A stretch of DNA of 64,000 nt from Pseudeuparius sepicola (Eukaryota; Arthropoda; Insecta; Coleoptera; Anthribidae), in the NCBI GenBank assembly GCA_963920635.1, contig OY987302.1, positions 34,261,278 through 34,325,277 of the forward strand. The letters run 5' to 3'. Each line of letters opens with the position of its first letter. The stretch's first letter is position 1. Made by a program: the position numbers and the translations under genes. This document shows positions 52,935 to 64,000 of this stretch, piece by piece. The notes below the pieces were generated by a model. That model saw only the letters and a program-made list of their open reading frames with translations. It did not search any database and was not told where the DNA came from.

Positions 52935-55900
52935 ACTATCTTTAGGCAAAAAAAATCGTCCCTCCGCCCCTGCATCGATGACATTGGATTCTTTGCCATA
53001 GGGGAATCTGTAGACCTTAGGCGATCATTTTCACCCGCGCTAAATCACCGATATCGATTCGTTAAGAATCTGCAATTTTTTCCATTTTTCGATCTATCTT
53101 TAGACAAAAAAATCGTCCCTCCGCCCCTGCATCGATGAGATTGGATTCTTTGCCATAGAGGGAATTTGTAGACCTTAGGCGATCATTTTCACCGCGCTAA
53201 ATCACCGACATCGATTCGTTAATAATCTGCGATTTTTTCCATCCTTCGATCTATCTTTAGACAAAAAATCGTCCCTCCGCCCCTGCATGTATGACATTGG
53301 ATTCTTTGCCATAGAGGGAATCTGTTGACCTTAGGCGATCATTTTCACCCGCGCTAAATCACCGACATCGATTCGTTAAGAATCTGCGATTTTTTGCATT
53401 CTTTGATCTATCTTTAGACAAAAAATCGTCCCTCCGCCCCTGAATCGATGACATTGGATTCTTTGCCATAGAGGGAATCTGTAGACCTTAGGCGATCATT
53501 TTCACTCGCGTTAAATCATCGACATCGATTCGTTAAGAATCTGCGATTTTTTTCATTCGTCGATCTATCTTTATCGTCCCTCCGCCCCTACATCGATGAC
53601 ATTGGATTCTTTGCCATAGAGGGAATCTGTAGACCTTAGGCGATCATTTTCACCCGCGCTAATCACCGATATCGATTCGTTAAGAATCTGCGATTTTTTC
53701 CATTCTTGGATCTATCTTTAGACAAAAAAATCGTCCCTCCGCCCCTGCATCGATGACATTGGATTCTTTGCCATAGAGGGAATCTGTAGACCTTAGGCGA
53801 TCATTTTCACCCTTGCTAAATCACCGACATCGATTCGTTAAGAATCTGCGTTTTTTTCCATTCTTCGATCTATCTTTAGAAAAAAAATCGTCCCTCCGCC
53901 CCTGCATCGATGGCATTGGATTCTTTGCCATAGAGGGAATCTGTAGACATTAGGCGATCATTTTCACCCGCGCTAAATCACCGACATAGATTCGTTAAGA
54001 ATCTGCGATTTTCTTCATTCTTGGATCTATCTTTAGACAAAAAAATCGTCCCTCCGCCCCTGCATCGATGACATTGGATTCTTTGCCATAGAGGGAATCT
54101 GTAGACCTTAGGCGATCATTTTCACCCGCGCTAAATCACCGATATCGATTCGTTAAGAATCTGCGATTTTTTCCATTCTTCGATCTATCTTTAGACAAAA
54201 AAATCGTCCCTCCGCCCCTGCATCGAGGACATTGGATTCTTTGCCATAGAGGGAATCTGTAGACCTTAGGCGATCATTTTCACCCTTGCTAAATCACCGA
54301 CATCGATTCGTTAAGAATCTGCGATTTTTTCCATTCTTCGATCTATCTTTAGACAAAAAAATCGTCCCTCCGCCCCTGCATCGATGACATTGGATTCTTT
54401 GCCATAGAGGGAATCTGTAGACCTTAGGCGATCATTTTCACCCGCGCTAAATCACCGATATCGATTCGTTAAGAATCTGCGATTTTTTCCATTCTTCGAT
54501 CTATCTTTAGACAAAAAAATCGTCGCTCCGCCCCTGTATCGATTACATTGGATTCTTTGCCATAGAGGGAATCTGTAGACCTTAGGCGATCATTTTCACC
54601 CGCGCTAAATCACAGACATCGATTCGTTAAGAATCTGCGATTTTTTCCATTCTTCGATCTATCTTTAGACAAAAAATCGTCCCTCCGCCCCTGCATCGAT
54701 GAAATTGGATTCTTTGCCATAGAGGGAATCTGTAGACCTTAGGCGATCATTTTCACCCGCGCTAAATCACCGATATCGATTCGTTAAGAATCTGCGATTT
54801 TTTCCATTCTTGGATCTATCTTTCGACAAAAAAATCGTCCCTCCGCCCCTGCATCGATGACATTGGATTCTTTGCCATAGAGGGAATCTGTAGACCTTAG
54901 GCGATCATTTTCACCCGCGCTAAATCACCGACATAGATTCGTTAAGAATCTGCGATTTTCTTCATTCTTGGATCTATCTTTAGACAAAAAAATCGTCCCT
55001 CCGCCCCTGCATCGATGGCATTGGATTCTTTGCCATAGATGGAATCTGTAGACTTTAGGCGATCATTTTCACCCTTGCTAAATCACCGACATCGATTCGT
55101 TAAGAATCTGCGTTTTTTTCCATTCTTCGATCTACCTTTAGAAAAAAAAATCGTCCCTCCGCCCCTGCATCGATGGCATTGGATTCTTTGCCATAGAGGG
55201 AATCTGTAGACTTTAGGCGATCATTTTCACCCACGCTAAATCACCGACATCGATTCGTTAAGAATCTGCGATTTTTTCCATTCTTCGATTTATCTTTAGA
55301 CAAAAAAATCGTCCCTCCGCCCCTGCATCGAGGACATTGGATTCTTTGCCATAGAGGGAATCTGTAGACCTTAGGCGATCATTTTCACCCGCGCTAAATC
55401 ACCGACATAGATTCGTTAAGAATCTGCGATTTTCTTCATTCTTGGATCTATCTTTAGACAAAAAAATCGTCCCTCCGCCCCTGCATCGATGGCATTGGAT
55501 TCTTTGCCATAGATGGAATCTGTAGACCTTAGGCGATCATTTTCACCCTTGCTAAATCACCGACATCGATTCGTTAAGAATCTGCGTTTTTTTCCATTCT
55601 TCGATCTATCTTTAGAAAAAAAATCGTCCCTCCGCCCCTGCATGTATGACATTGGATTCTTTGCCATAGAGGGAATCTGTTGACCTTAGGCGATCATTTT
55701 CACCCGCGCTAAATCACCGACATCGATTCGTTAAGAATCTGCGATTTTTTGCATTCTTTGATCTATCTTTAGACAAAAAATCGTCCCTCCGCCCCTGAAT
55801 CGATGACATTGGATTCTTTGCCATAGATGGAATCTGTAGACTTTAGGCGATCATTTTCACCCTTGCTAAATCACCGACATCGATTCGTTAAGAATCTGCG

Positions 55901-58900
55901 TTTTTTTCCATTCTTCGATCTACCTTTAGAAAAAAAAATCGTCCCTCCGCCCCTGCATCGATGGCATTGGATTCTTTGCCATAGAGGGAATCTGTAGACT
56001 TTAGGCGATCATTTTCACCCACGCTAAATCACCGACATCGATTCGTTAAGAATCTGCGTTTTTTTCCATTCTTCGATCTATCTTTAGAAAAAAAATCGTC
56101 CCTCCGCCCCTGCATCGATGGCATTGGATTATTTGCCATAGAGGGAATCTGTAGACTTTAGGCGATCATTTTCACCCGCGCTAAATCACCGACATAGATT
56201 CGTTAAGAATCTGCGATTTTCTTCATTCTTGGATCTATCTTTAGACAAAAAAATCGTCCCTCCGCCCCTGCATCGATGGCATTGGATTCTTTGCCATAGA
56301 TGGAATCTGTAGACCTTAGGCGATCATTTTCACCCTTGCTAAATCACCGACATCGATTCGTTAAGAATCTGCGTTTTTTTCCATTCTTCGATCTATCTTT
56401 AGAAAAAAAATCGTCCCTCCGCCCCTGCATGTATGACATTGGATTCTTTGCCATAGAGGGAATCTGTTGACCTTAGGCGATCATTTTCACCCGCGCTAAA
56501 TCACCGACATCGATTCGTTAAGAATCTGCGATTTTTTGCATTCTTTGATCTATCTTTAGACAAAAAATCGTCCCTCCGCCCCTGAATCGATGACATTGGA
56601 TTCTTTGCCATAGAGGGAATCTGTAGACCTTAGGCGATCATTTTCACTCGCGTTAAATCATCGACATCGATTCGTTAAGAATCTGCGATTTTTTTCATTC
56701 GTCGATCTATCTTTATCGTCCCTCCGCCCCTACATCGATGACATTGGATTCTTTGCCATAGAGGGAATCTGTAGACCTTAGGCGATCATTTTCACCCGCG
56801 CTAATCACCGATATCGATTCGTTAAGAATCTGCGATTTTTTCCATTCTTGGATCTATCTTTAGACAAAAAAATCGTCCCTCCGCCCCTGCATCGATGACA
56901 TTGGATTCTTTGCCATAGAGGGAATCTGTAGACCTTAGGCGATCATTTTCACCCTTGCTAAATCACCGACATCGATTCGTTAAGAATCTGCGTTTTTTTC
57001 CATTCTTCGATCTATCTTTAGAAAAAAAATCGTCCCTCCGCCCCTGCATCGATGGCATTGGATTCTTTGCCATAGAGGGAATCTGTAGACATTAGGCGAT
57101 CATTTTCACCCGCGCTAAATCACCGACATAGATTCGTTAAGAATCTGCGATTTTCTTCATTCTTGGATCTATCTTTAGACAAAAAAATCGTCCCTCCGCC
57201 CCTGCATCGATGACATTGGATTCTTTGCCATAGAGGGAATCTGTAGACCTTAGGCGATCATTTTCACCCGCGCTAAATCACCGATATCGATTCGTTAAGA
57301 ATCTGCGATTTTTTCCATTCTTCGATCTATCTTTAGACAAAAAAATCGTCCCTCCGCCCCTGCATCGAGGACATTGGATTCTTTGCCATAGAGGGAATCT
57401 GTAGACCTTAGGCGATCATTTTCACCCTTGCTAAATCACCGACATCGATTCGTTAAGAATCTGCGATTTTTTCCATTCTTCGATCTATCTTTAGACAAAA
57501 AAATCGTCCCTCCGCCCCTGCATCGATGACATTGGATTCTTTGCCATAGAGGGAATCTGTAGACCTTAGGCGATCATTTTCACCCGCGCTAAATCACCGA
57601 TATCGATTCGTTAAGAATCTGCGATTTTTTCCATTCTTCGATCTATCTTTAGACAAAAAAATCGTCGCTCCGCCCCTGTATCGATTACATTGGATTCTTT
57701 GCCATAGAGGGAATCTGTAGACCTTAGGCGATCATTTTCACCCGCGCTAAATCACAGACATCGATTCGTTAAGAATCTGCGATTTTTTCCATTCTTCGAT
57801 CTATCTTTAGACAAAAAATCGTCCCTCCGCCCCTGCATCGATGAAATTGGATTCTTTGCCATAGAGGGAATCTGTAGACCTTAGGCGATCATTTTCACCC
57901 GCGCTAAATCACCGATATCGATTCGTTAAGAATCTGCGATTTTTTCCATTCTTGGATCTATCTTTCGACAAAAAAATCGTCCCTCCGCCCCTGCATCGAT
58001 GACATTGGATTCTTTGCCATAGAGGGAATCTGTAGACCTTAGGCGATCATTTTCACCCGCGCTAAATCACCGACATAGATTCGTTAAGAATCTGCGATTT
58101 TCTTCATTCTTGGATCTATCTTTAGACAAAAAAATCGTCCCTCCGCCCCTGCATCGATGGCATTGGATTCTTTGCCATAGATGGAATCTGTAGACTTTAG
58201 GCGATCATTTTCACCCTTGCTAAATCACCGACATCGATTCGTTAAGAATCTGCGTTTTTTTCCATTCTTCGATCTACCTTTAGAAAAAAAAATCGTCCCT
58301 CCGCCCCTGCATCGATGGCATTGGATTCTTTGCCATAGAGGGAATCTGTAGACTTTAGGCGATCATTTTCACCCACGCTAAATCACCGACATCGATTCGT
58401 TAAGAATCTGCGATTTTTTCCATTCTTCGATTTATCTTTAGACAAAAAAATCGTCCCTCCGCCCCTGCATCGAGGACATTGGATTCTTTGCCATAGAGGG
58501 AATCTGTAGACCTTAGGCGATCATTTTCACCGTTGCTAAATCACCGACATCGATTCATTAAGAATCTGCGTTTTTTTCCATTCTTCGATCTATCTTTAGA
58601 AAAAAAATCGTCCCTCCGCCCCTGCATCGATGGCATTGGATTATTTGCCATAGAGGGAATCTGTAGACTTTAGGCGATCATTTTCACCCGCGCTAAATCA
58701 CCGACATAGATTCGTTAAGAATCTGCGATTTTCTTCATTCTTGGATCTATCTTTAGACAAAAAAATCGTCCCTCCGCCCCTGCATCGATGGCATTGGATT
58801 CTTTGCCATAGATGGAATCTGTAGACTTTAGGCGATCATTTTCACCCTTGCTAAATCACCGACATCGATTCGTTAAGAATCTGCGTTTTTTTCCATTCTT

Positions 58901-59460
58901 CGATCTATCTTTAGAAAAAAAATCGTCCCTCCGCCCCTGCATCGATGGCATTGGATTCTTTGCCATAGAGGGAATCTGTAGACTTTAGGCGATCATTTTC
59001 ACCCGCGCTAAATCACCGACATCGATTCGTTAAGAATCTGCGATTTTTTCCATTCTTCGATCTATCTTTAGACAAAAAAATCGTCCCTCCGCCCCTGCAT
59101 CGAGGACATTGGATTCTTTGCCATAGAGGGAATCTGTAGACCTTAGGCGATCATTTTCACCCGCGCTAAATCACCGACATCGATTCGTTAAGAATCTGCG
59201 ATTTTTTCCATTCTTCGATCTATCTTTAGACAAAAAAATCGTCCCTCCGCCCCTGCATCGATTACATTGGATTCTTTGCCATAGAGGGAATCTGTTGACC
59301 TTAGGCGATCATTTTCACCTGCGCTATATCACTGACATCGTTTCGTTAACAATCTGCGATGGATTTTTTCATTTTTCGATCTATCTCACAAAATAATAGT
59401 GCCGCCGCCCTTGTATCGATGACATTGAATTACTTATCATTGGGGGAAATTGTAGACTTT
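52935..59460 (-). repeat. 158-bp satellite array, right arm, ~41 copies
   Basis: Same unit as 36,273-37,620 in reverse: CGTCCCTCCGCCCCTGCATC, GACATTGGATTCTTTGCCAT, ACCCGCGCTAAATCACCGAC and ATTCGTTAAGAATCTGCG recur about every 157 bases. Higher-order repeats are visible. The rare variant CCTGCATGTATGACATTGG occurs at 53,281, 55,636 and 56,423, i.e. 2,355, 787 and 3,142 bases apart. CCCTACATCG occurs at 53,586 and 56,728, also 3,142 apart. The outermost copy near 59,400 is degenerate. No gene. Confidence 0.96.
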
Positions 59461-59605
59461 CGGTATCAAAGCTGTGGGCGATCCATGTACCTATCTACTA
59501 ACGAGTAAAAACCGTGGATGGCTTACGATTTTAGGCACTGTTGCCAGATCTAAACCGCGGATGGAATTTTACCAAACCGTGGCTGAAAAACCGTGACTGC
59601 CTTCA
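59461..59605. other. Array border, no gene
   Basis: Short unique sequence with repeated ACCGTGGATGG / ACCGCGGATGG words. Confidence 0.4.
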
Positions 59606-60596
59606 CATCAGTTTAGAAGACAGCCTCATCATCGTGTCTTTAGGGATGTACATAAAAAATGTGCCAGTTTTATATTAGAACTCTAGCGATTGATAGACGA
59701 GAGATTTTTGTCAGAAATCAAAGAGGGAGAAGAAACGAAGAAATCATAAACTCCTTCCGACGAAATGGCAAATTAAGCACTAGAAAGTTATCGCAAACTT
59801 TAGGCGTGTCTAAAACTACAGTATGGCGAACACTAAAAAGGAACCATATTATTATGCATCCCTATCACTATCAACCTGTCCAAGGTTTGCAAGTAGGAGA
59901 TCCACCTCGTCGGCTAGTATTTTGCAGAATAATGTTGGACAAAATTGCTGAAGTCCCGAATTTTTTATCCAAAGTAATATGGACCGACGAGTCATGTTTT
60001 ACACGACGGGGTCTTGTCAAATTCCATAATCTTCACGTATGGGCAACTGACCATCTTCCCGAAATTAGGCAAAGGAATTGTCAGCAAGAATTTTCTGTTA
60101 ATGTTTGGCTGGGATATACAACAACATAGTTTTAGGTCCTTACATTTTGGAAATTCTTTTTTAATAATGAAATGTTGGAAAATATCCAAATTTATAATAG
60201 GCAACATACTTAGTTCCAACTGGATGGTTATCCGGCACATTATTCCCGTAATGTAAGAGAGTGGCTACATACAAATTATGCTAGACGGTGGATAGGTCGC
60301 GGTGGGTGGCTAGCCTGGCCCGCGCGGTCTCCAGATTATATCACCCTTAGATTTCTTTGCTTGGAGTTACATTAAGAAAAAAGTTTATGCATGCTCCATG
60401 GATACAAGGGACAAGGAAGGAATTTATTGAGAGAATAGAGAATGCTGTGGCTACCCTAACTCCTTACCACCTGAGAAATACTCATCGATCCTTGATGCAA
60501 GGATTCGAGTTATGCATTGAAAAAGATGGATACCACTTTGAACAGTTTCTATGCTATCAGCTGAAAACGACTATAAAAACGTTGAAACGACTCTGA
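59606..60596 (+). pseudogene. Mariner-like transposase, N-terminally truncated copy
   Basis: Reads ILELAIDRRE-type start after 59,659, RNGKLSTRKLSQTLGVSKTT (helix-turn-helix), PYHYQPVQGLQVGD, KVIWTDESCFTRRG (first catalytic Asp) and QEFSVNVWLG. After frame changes come QLDGYPAHYSRNVREWLHTN (second Asp), RRWIGRGG and WPARSPDY (third acidic). The C-terminus ends DGYHFEQFL at about 60,560. It is the Tc1/mariner-related family common in arthropods. The start of the protein is missing at the junction near 59,606. Confidence 0.8.
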
Positions 60597-60962
60597 AAAA
60601 GTCTAAATGACTCGGAAAATGACTAGTCGTTTTCCAACTCGTTTAGTCGTTTTTTCGAGTCGTTTCAACGTTTTCAGAGTCGTTTAGACTCGAAGCGACT
60701 TGAAAAGCGACATACCATGGAATGTCATCAAAGACCATAGAATACCATCGAATAGCATGGAATTCCATCGAATACCATGGAATACCATTGAATACCATCA
60801 GATACCATCGAATACCATCAATGGTCATGGATACCCTTATGAAAATTTTGCCAGAGGCGTTAGAGTTCTAAGTTAGAGGTCTGAGAGCAAGAAACGACTT
60901 TTTATTATATTGCAAGTAAAAGACAAAATTTTCTCTAACGCCTCCGGCAAAATTCTTAGAAG
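60570..60962. repeat. Simple and inverted repeats
   Basis: 60,570-60,705: inverted ACGACT/AGTCGT words folding around 60,632. 60,712-60,832: 10-bp minisatellite GAATACCATC, about 12 copies. 60,843-60,962: TTTTGCCAGAGGCGTTAGAG and its inverse form a hairpin of about 120 bases. Confidence 0.8.
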
Positions 60963-61242
60963 GGAATCGTTCTACATGAATGATATGCCTAGTTTCAGAG
61001 ATCTAGAACGTTTAAGAAAAAAGTTTCATATATTTTATCTCTGAAATATCGACTTCAAACTCAGCTAGTAAGGTCCATAACTACTGAACCCCATTTGCCA
61101 GTGGTATGCATGGATAAATAAATACACGAAAAAACGCTTCTCCCACTACCACCTGCATATGACTTTATTTGATATACCTATTTCAATTTCAAGAAATATT
61201 TCCTTTGTTGACTTGTGCTTGTTTCACCTATTTTGTTGCCTT
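60963..61242. other. No gene seen
   Basis: No supported feature. Confidence 0.4.
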
Positions 61243-62892
61243 ATACAAGGTGTCCCAGATTTATTGATCAGCACTTTGACATTTTATAGAAAAAGTCATT
61301 TTAAGGTGGGTTTCTCGTATAAACATAGGTCCTAAAGTTCTTCGTTTCTGAGATACAGAGCGTTAACATTTCCTAAAAATCAAAGTTTTTATTTATTTAT
61401 TTCCGAACTGTGCAAGATATTCAAACCAAATTTGGCACACAAGATAACCACGGCATTCTCTATTCTCTCAATCAATTCCTTCCTTGTCCCTTGTATCCAT
61501 GGAGCATGCATAAACTTTTTCCTTAATGTAACTCCAAGCAAAGAAATCTAAGGGTGACATAATCTGGAGACCGCGCGGGCCAGGCTAGCCACCCACCGCG
61601 ACCTATCCACCGTCTAGCATAATTTGTATGTAGCTACTCTCTTACATTACGGGAATAATGTGCCGGATAATCATCCAGTTGGAACCAAGTATGTTGCCTA
61701 TTATAAATTGGGATATTTTCCAACATTTCATGATGGTTCGTCTCCAAAAAATTCAAAAAAGAATTTTCAAAATGTAAGGACCTAAAACTATGTTGTTGTA
61801 TAATCCCAGCCAAACATTAACAGAACATTCTTGCTGAAAATTCCTTTCCCTAATTTCGCGAGGATTGTCAGTTGGTCATACGTGAAGATTATGGAATATG
61901 ACAAGACCCCGTTGTGTAAAACATGACTCGTTGGTCCATATTACTTTGGATAAAAAAATCGGGTCTTCAGCAATTTTGTCCAACATTATTCTGCAAAATT
62001 CTAGCCGACGAGGTGTATCTCCTACTTGCAAACCTTGGACAGGTTGATAGTGATAGGGATGCATAATATTGTTCATTTTTAGTGTTCGCCATACTGTAGT
62101 TTTGTACACGCCTAAAGTTTGCGATACCTTTCTAGTGCTTAATTTGCTATTTCGTCGGAAGGCGTTTATGATTTCTTCGTTTCTTCTCCCTCTTTGATTT
62201 CTGACAAAAATATCTCGTCTATCAATCGCTAGAGTTCTAATATAAAACTTGCACATTTTTTATGTACATCCCTAAAGACACGATGATGAGGCTGTCTTCT
62301 AAGTGGAAACCTCCTTCGATATTCTCGAACTGCTTCTGCGGAATTTCCATCAGAAAAACCATACACAAAATGTATGTCCGCATATTCTTGACTTGTAAAC
62401 TGAAAAGGCATTCTTATCTGCACCAATCTAACACAACTTCGGTACCTACATTTTAGTGAAATAAATCACAAAAATAAAGTTTGCGGCCAAACGGTGCGAC
62501 ATATACGAAAAATGTCAAGACACTTTTTGTTCAGAATCGAATGTTCTATCCGAAAATGGTATTTGTATGATTTTATTCAGGGCCGTAATCCTTTTTTTAA
62601 TCAAATTAGTAGTACCGACCGATTACCCATATCTCCACCACTGGTTCATTTAAAAACATCATATTATTCAGTCTGATGATGACCCTCCATCCATGTATCT
62701 TGTGTGCCAAATTTGGTTTGAATATCTTGCACAGGTCGGAAATAAATAAATAAAAACTTTGATTTTTAGGAAATTTTAACGACCTGTATCTCAGAAACGA
62801 AGAACTTTAGGACCTATGTTTATAAGAGAAACCCACCTTAAAATTACTTTTTCTAGAAAATCCTGATCAATAAACCTGGGACACCCTGTATA
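61243..62892 (-). mobile_element. Mariner-like element with long inverted ends
   Basis: Ends TACAAGGTGTCCCAGATTTA (61,243) and the inverse ACCTGGGACACCCTGTA (to about 62,890) are flanked by TA. The inverted ends extend about 190 bases on each side, including GACCTATGTTTATA and CCAAATTTGGTTTGAATATC words. The transposase is on the minus strand. The copy is nearly complete in length (1.65 kb) but broken. Confidence 0.85.
61455..62426 (-). pseudogene. Mariner-like transposase, C-terminally truncated copy
   Basis: Starts near 62,411 (MPFQFTSQEYADIHFVYGFS, then AVREYRRRFPLRRQPHHRVF), the N-terminal helix-turn-helix typical of this arthropod family. After a frame change come STRKVSQTLGVYKTTVWRTL, HYQPVQGLQVGDTPRRLEF and KVIWTNESCFTQRG, with Asn where the catalytic Asp is expected. 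Later pieces in other frames include WIGRGG and WPARS near 61,580. The last ~40 residues present in the other copy are missing. Confidence 0.8.
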
Positions 62893-63012
62893 CAGCGTGT
62901 CCATTTACTATTCCCTTCTTCGATTGTGGCTATACTTTTAAGGATAAAAAAAAATCGGTTCGGGGGATCCAAATAAGGGAAGATGAAGCACATTTTAAAA
63001 TTAGTTTGGTAT

Positions 63013-63400
63013 ATACAGGGTGTTCCAAAAAAGTGTGGCGACAAAAAAATATATTGTTTTAAATGGAATGACCCGATTTTTTTATCGCAAATGAAGCCTA
63101 TCAAAGTATACATCCCTAAATTATTTCCGCTTCCATCTGCGACGTTGCCAAGTTATAATTTTTTTAAAGTATTTTTTGCTAAATACCAACCCTTCATTAA
63201 TATTGCTATATTTTTCTTGCGGCTTAATTTTTTCTCTTGAAACTTTGGTTGTGGATTTACACTTAACCATTTTATTAATGACTAAGAACCATGTTGAAAA
63301 TTTTTGTACAGGATGTTTCACTTTTTCCGCCAAAACTCCGACATTTTCAAACTTAATTTACTTTTTTTTTTTTCAAATGGAACACCCTATATCTAACATT
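63013..63400. repeat. ACAGGGTGTTCC-ended repeat
   Basis: TATACAGGGTGTTCCAAAAA at 63,011 and TTTCAAATGGAACACCCTAT at 63,373 are inverse at the ends. An internal TACAGGATGTTTCAC (63,307) suggests two overlapping fragments. No gene. Confidence 0.5.
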
Positions 63401-64000
63401 TCTATTGGATAGAGCATTCATTCAGCTTTAATTTGATACCTAATACAGTACCTCTATCTCTAGCAGTTTTTTCAAAAATCCAGTATAAACATAAAATTTG
63501 CAACTTTTTTAATTATTACATACATGGGGAATAAACTTGTACTTATTTAAAAAGCTGCATATCAAAAAAAGCCTTAGTACTAGTTACAATCTGTAGTTTA
63601 CCATATTTTTGTATACCTACTACACCTGCAATAGAATATTAAATTATAAAAAGTTACAAGTTTTAGGAGAACTCATAAGGTGGCCATGGTTTTGTTTCTA
63701 GTTTGACATTTGGTAAATATTTCATTTGCTGTTTTGCTGTTTGTATTCTGTGTTCGTTGTTTAATTTCAAACAGCAAAAAGTTGTCACAAAATGAATTAT
63801 TGTAAACAAGACTTGATAAGTATGATTTACATAATTGGTGAATGTTTTGGAAATTGGTCTTTGTCCTGTCCTTGTCTCTCTGACCTTGTATTAATTCCGT
63901 TGTATACTTTTTCTTTCAGATTTCCTAAATAGTTTTGATTTTAATACTCATGAATTTTGATCTGAACCCAAGAAAATGTGTCATTACTTCTTCGTCGACA
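63401..64000. other. No gene seen
   Basis: AT-rich sequence with no supported feature. Confidence 0.4.

Noticed and set aside
52914..53138. 74-codon frame at the start of the right array
   Set aside because: Reads satellite units; no independent support.

Overview
The window looks like intergenic or heterochromatic DNA from an insect nuclear genome. The evidence is AT-rich background, spliced exons with GT/AG borders, THAP-domain (P-type) transposase pieces, BEL/Pao and Ty3/gypsy retroelements, a Tc1/mariner-like family typical of arthropods, and many elements ending in the insect-common motif ACACCCTGTATA. I cannot name the species; a hemipteran or beetle is plausible. I see no intact host gene, no rRNA and no functional tRNA gene. 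Nearly every coding stretch belongs to a mobile element, and most are broken by frameshifts or stops.

Layout. 0-5 kb: a THAP exon, small inverted-repeat elements, and an internally deleted pogo-like element with a PHD finger. 4.9-13.5 kb: a foldback element with a 9-bp target duplication and arms made of a ~146-bp satellite; a GC-rich Ty3/gypsy element sits inside it (7,030-12,256, minus strand). 13.6-23 kb: THAP remnant and several foldback or MITE elements, one with a 9-bp duplication. 23.3-27.0 kb: a plus-strand gypsy-type element whose pol carries a macro (ADP-ribose hydrolase, OARD1-like) domain between the protease linker and the reverse transcriptase. 27-31 kb: nested MITEs and a decayed BEL/Pao integrase. 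32.5-35.5 kb: an LTR element lacking reverse transcriptase, with protease joined to integrase.

36.3-59.5 kb is the most complex part. A multidomain transposon gene (zinc finger, DDE-like domain, YqaJ-type exonuclease, ULP1-type cysteine protease, RING-like finger; 38.0-47.0 kb) is flanked by inverted arrays of the same 158-bp satellite (about 8 copies on the left, about 41 on the right, with higher-order structure). A P-type element (39,770-44,491) is inserted in the DDE-like region with a 7-bp target duplication; the reading frame is continuous across the insertion point. A further long-inverted-repeat element (47.1-51.9 kb) contains a nested element coding a CXC-domain protein, plus a tRNA-derived SINE. 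59.6-62.9 kb holds two inverted copies of a mariner-like transposase; the rest is small repeats.

How parts relate: the nesting gives a relative order of events (satellite foldback before gypsy; multidomain element before P element; P element before or around its internal MITEs). Two unrelated large elements share one architecture, inverted satellite arms around a centre, and two elements carry unexpected accessory enzymes (macro domain; exonuclease plus SUMO-type protease).
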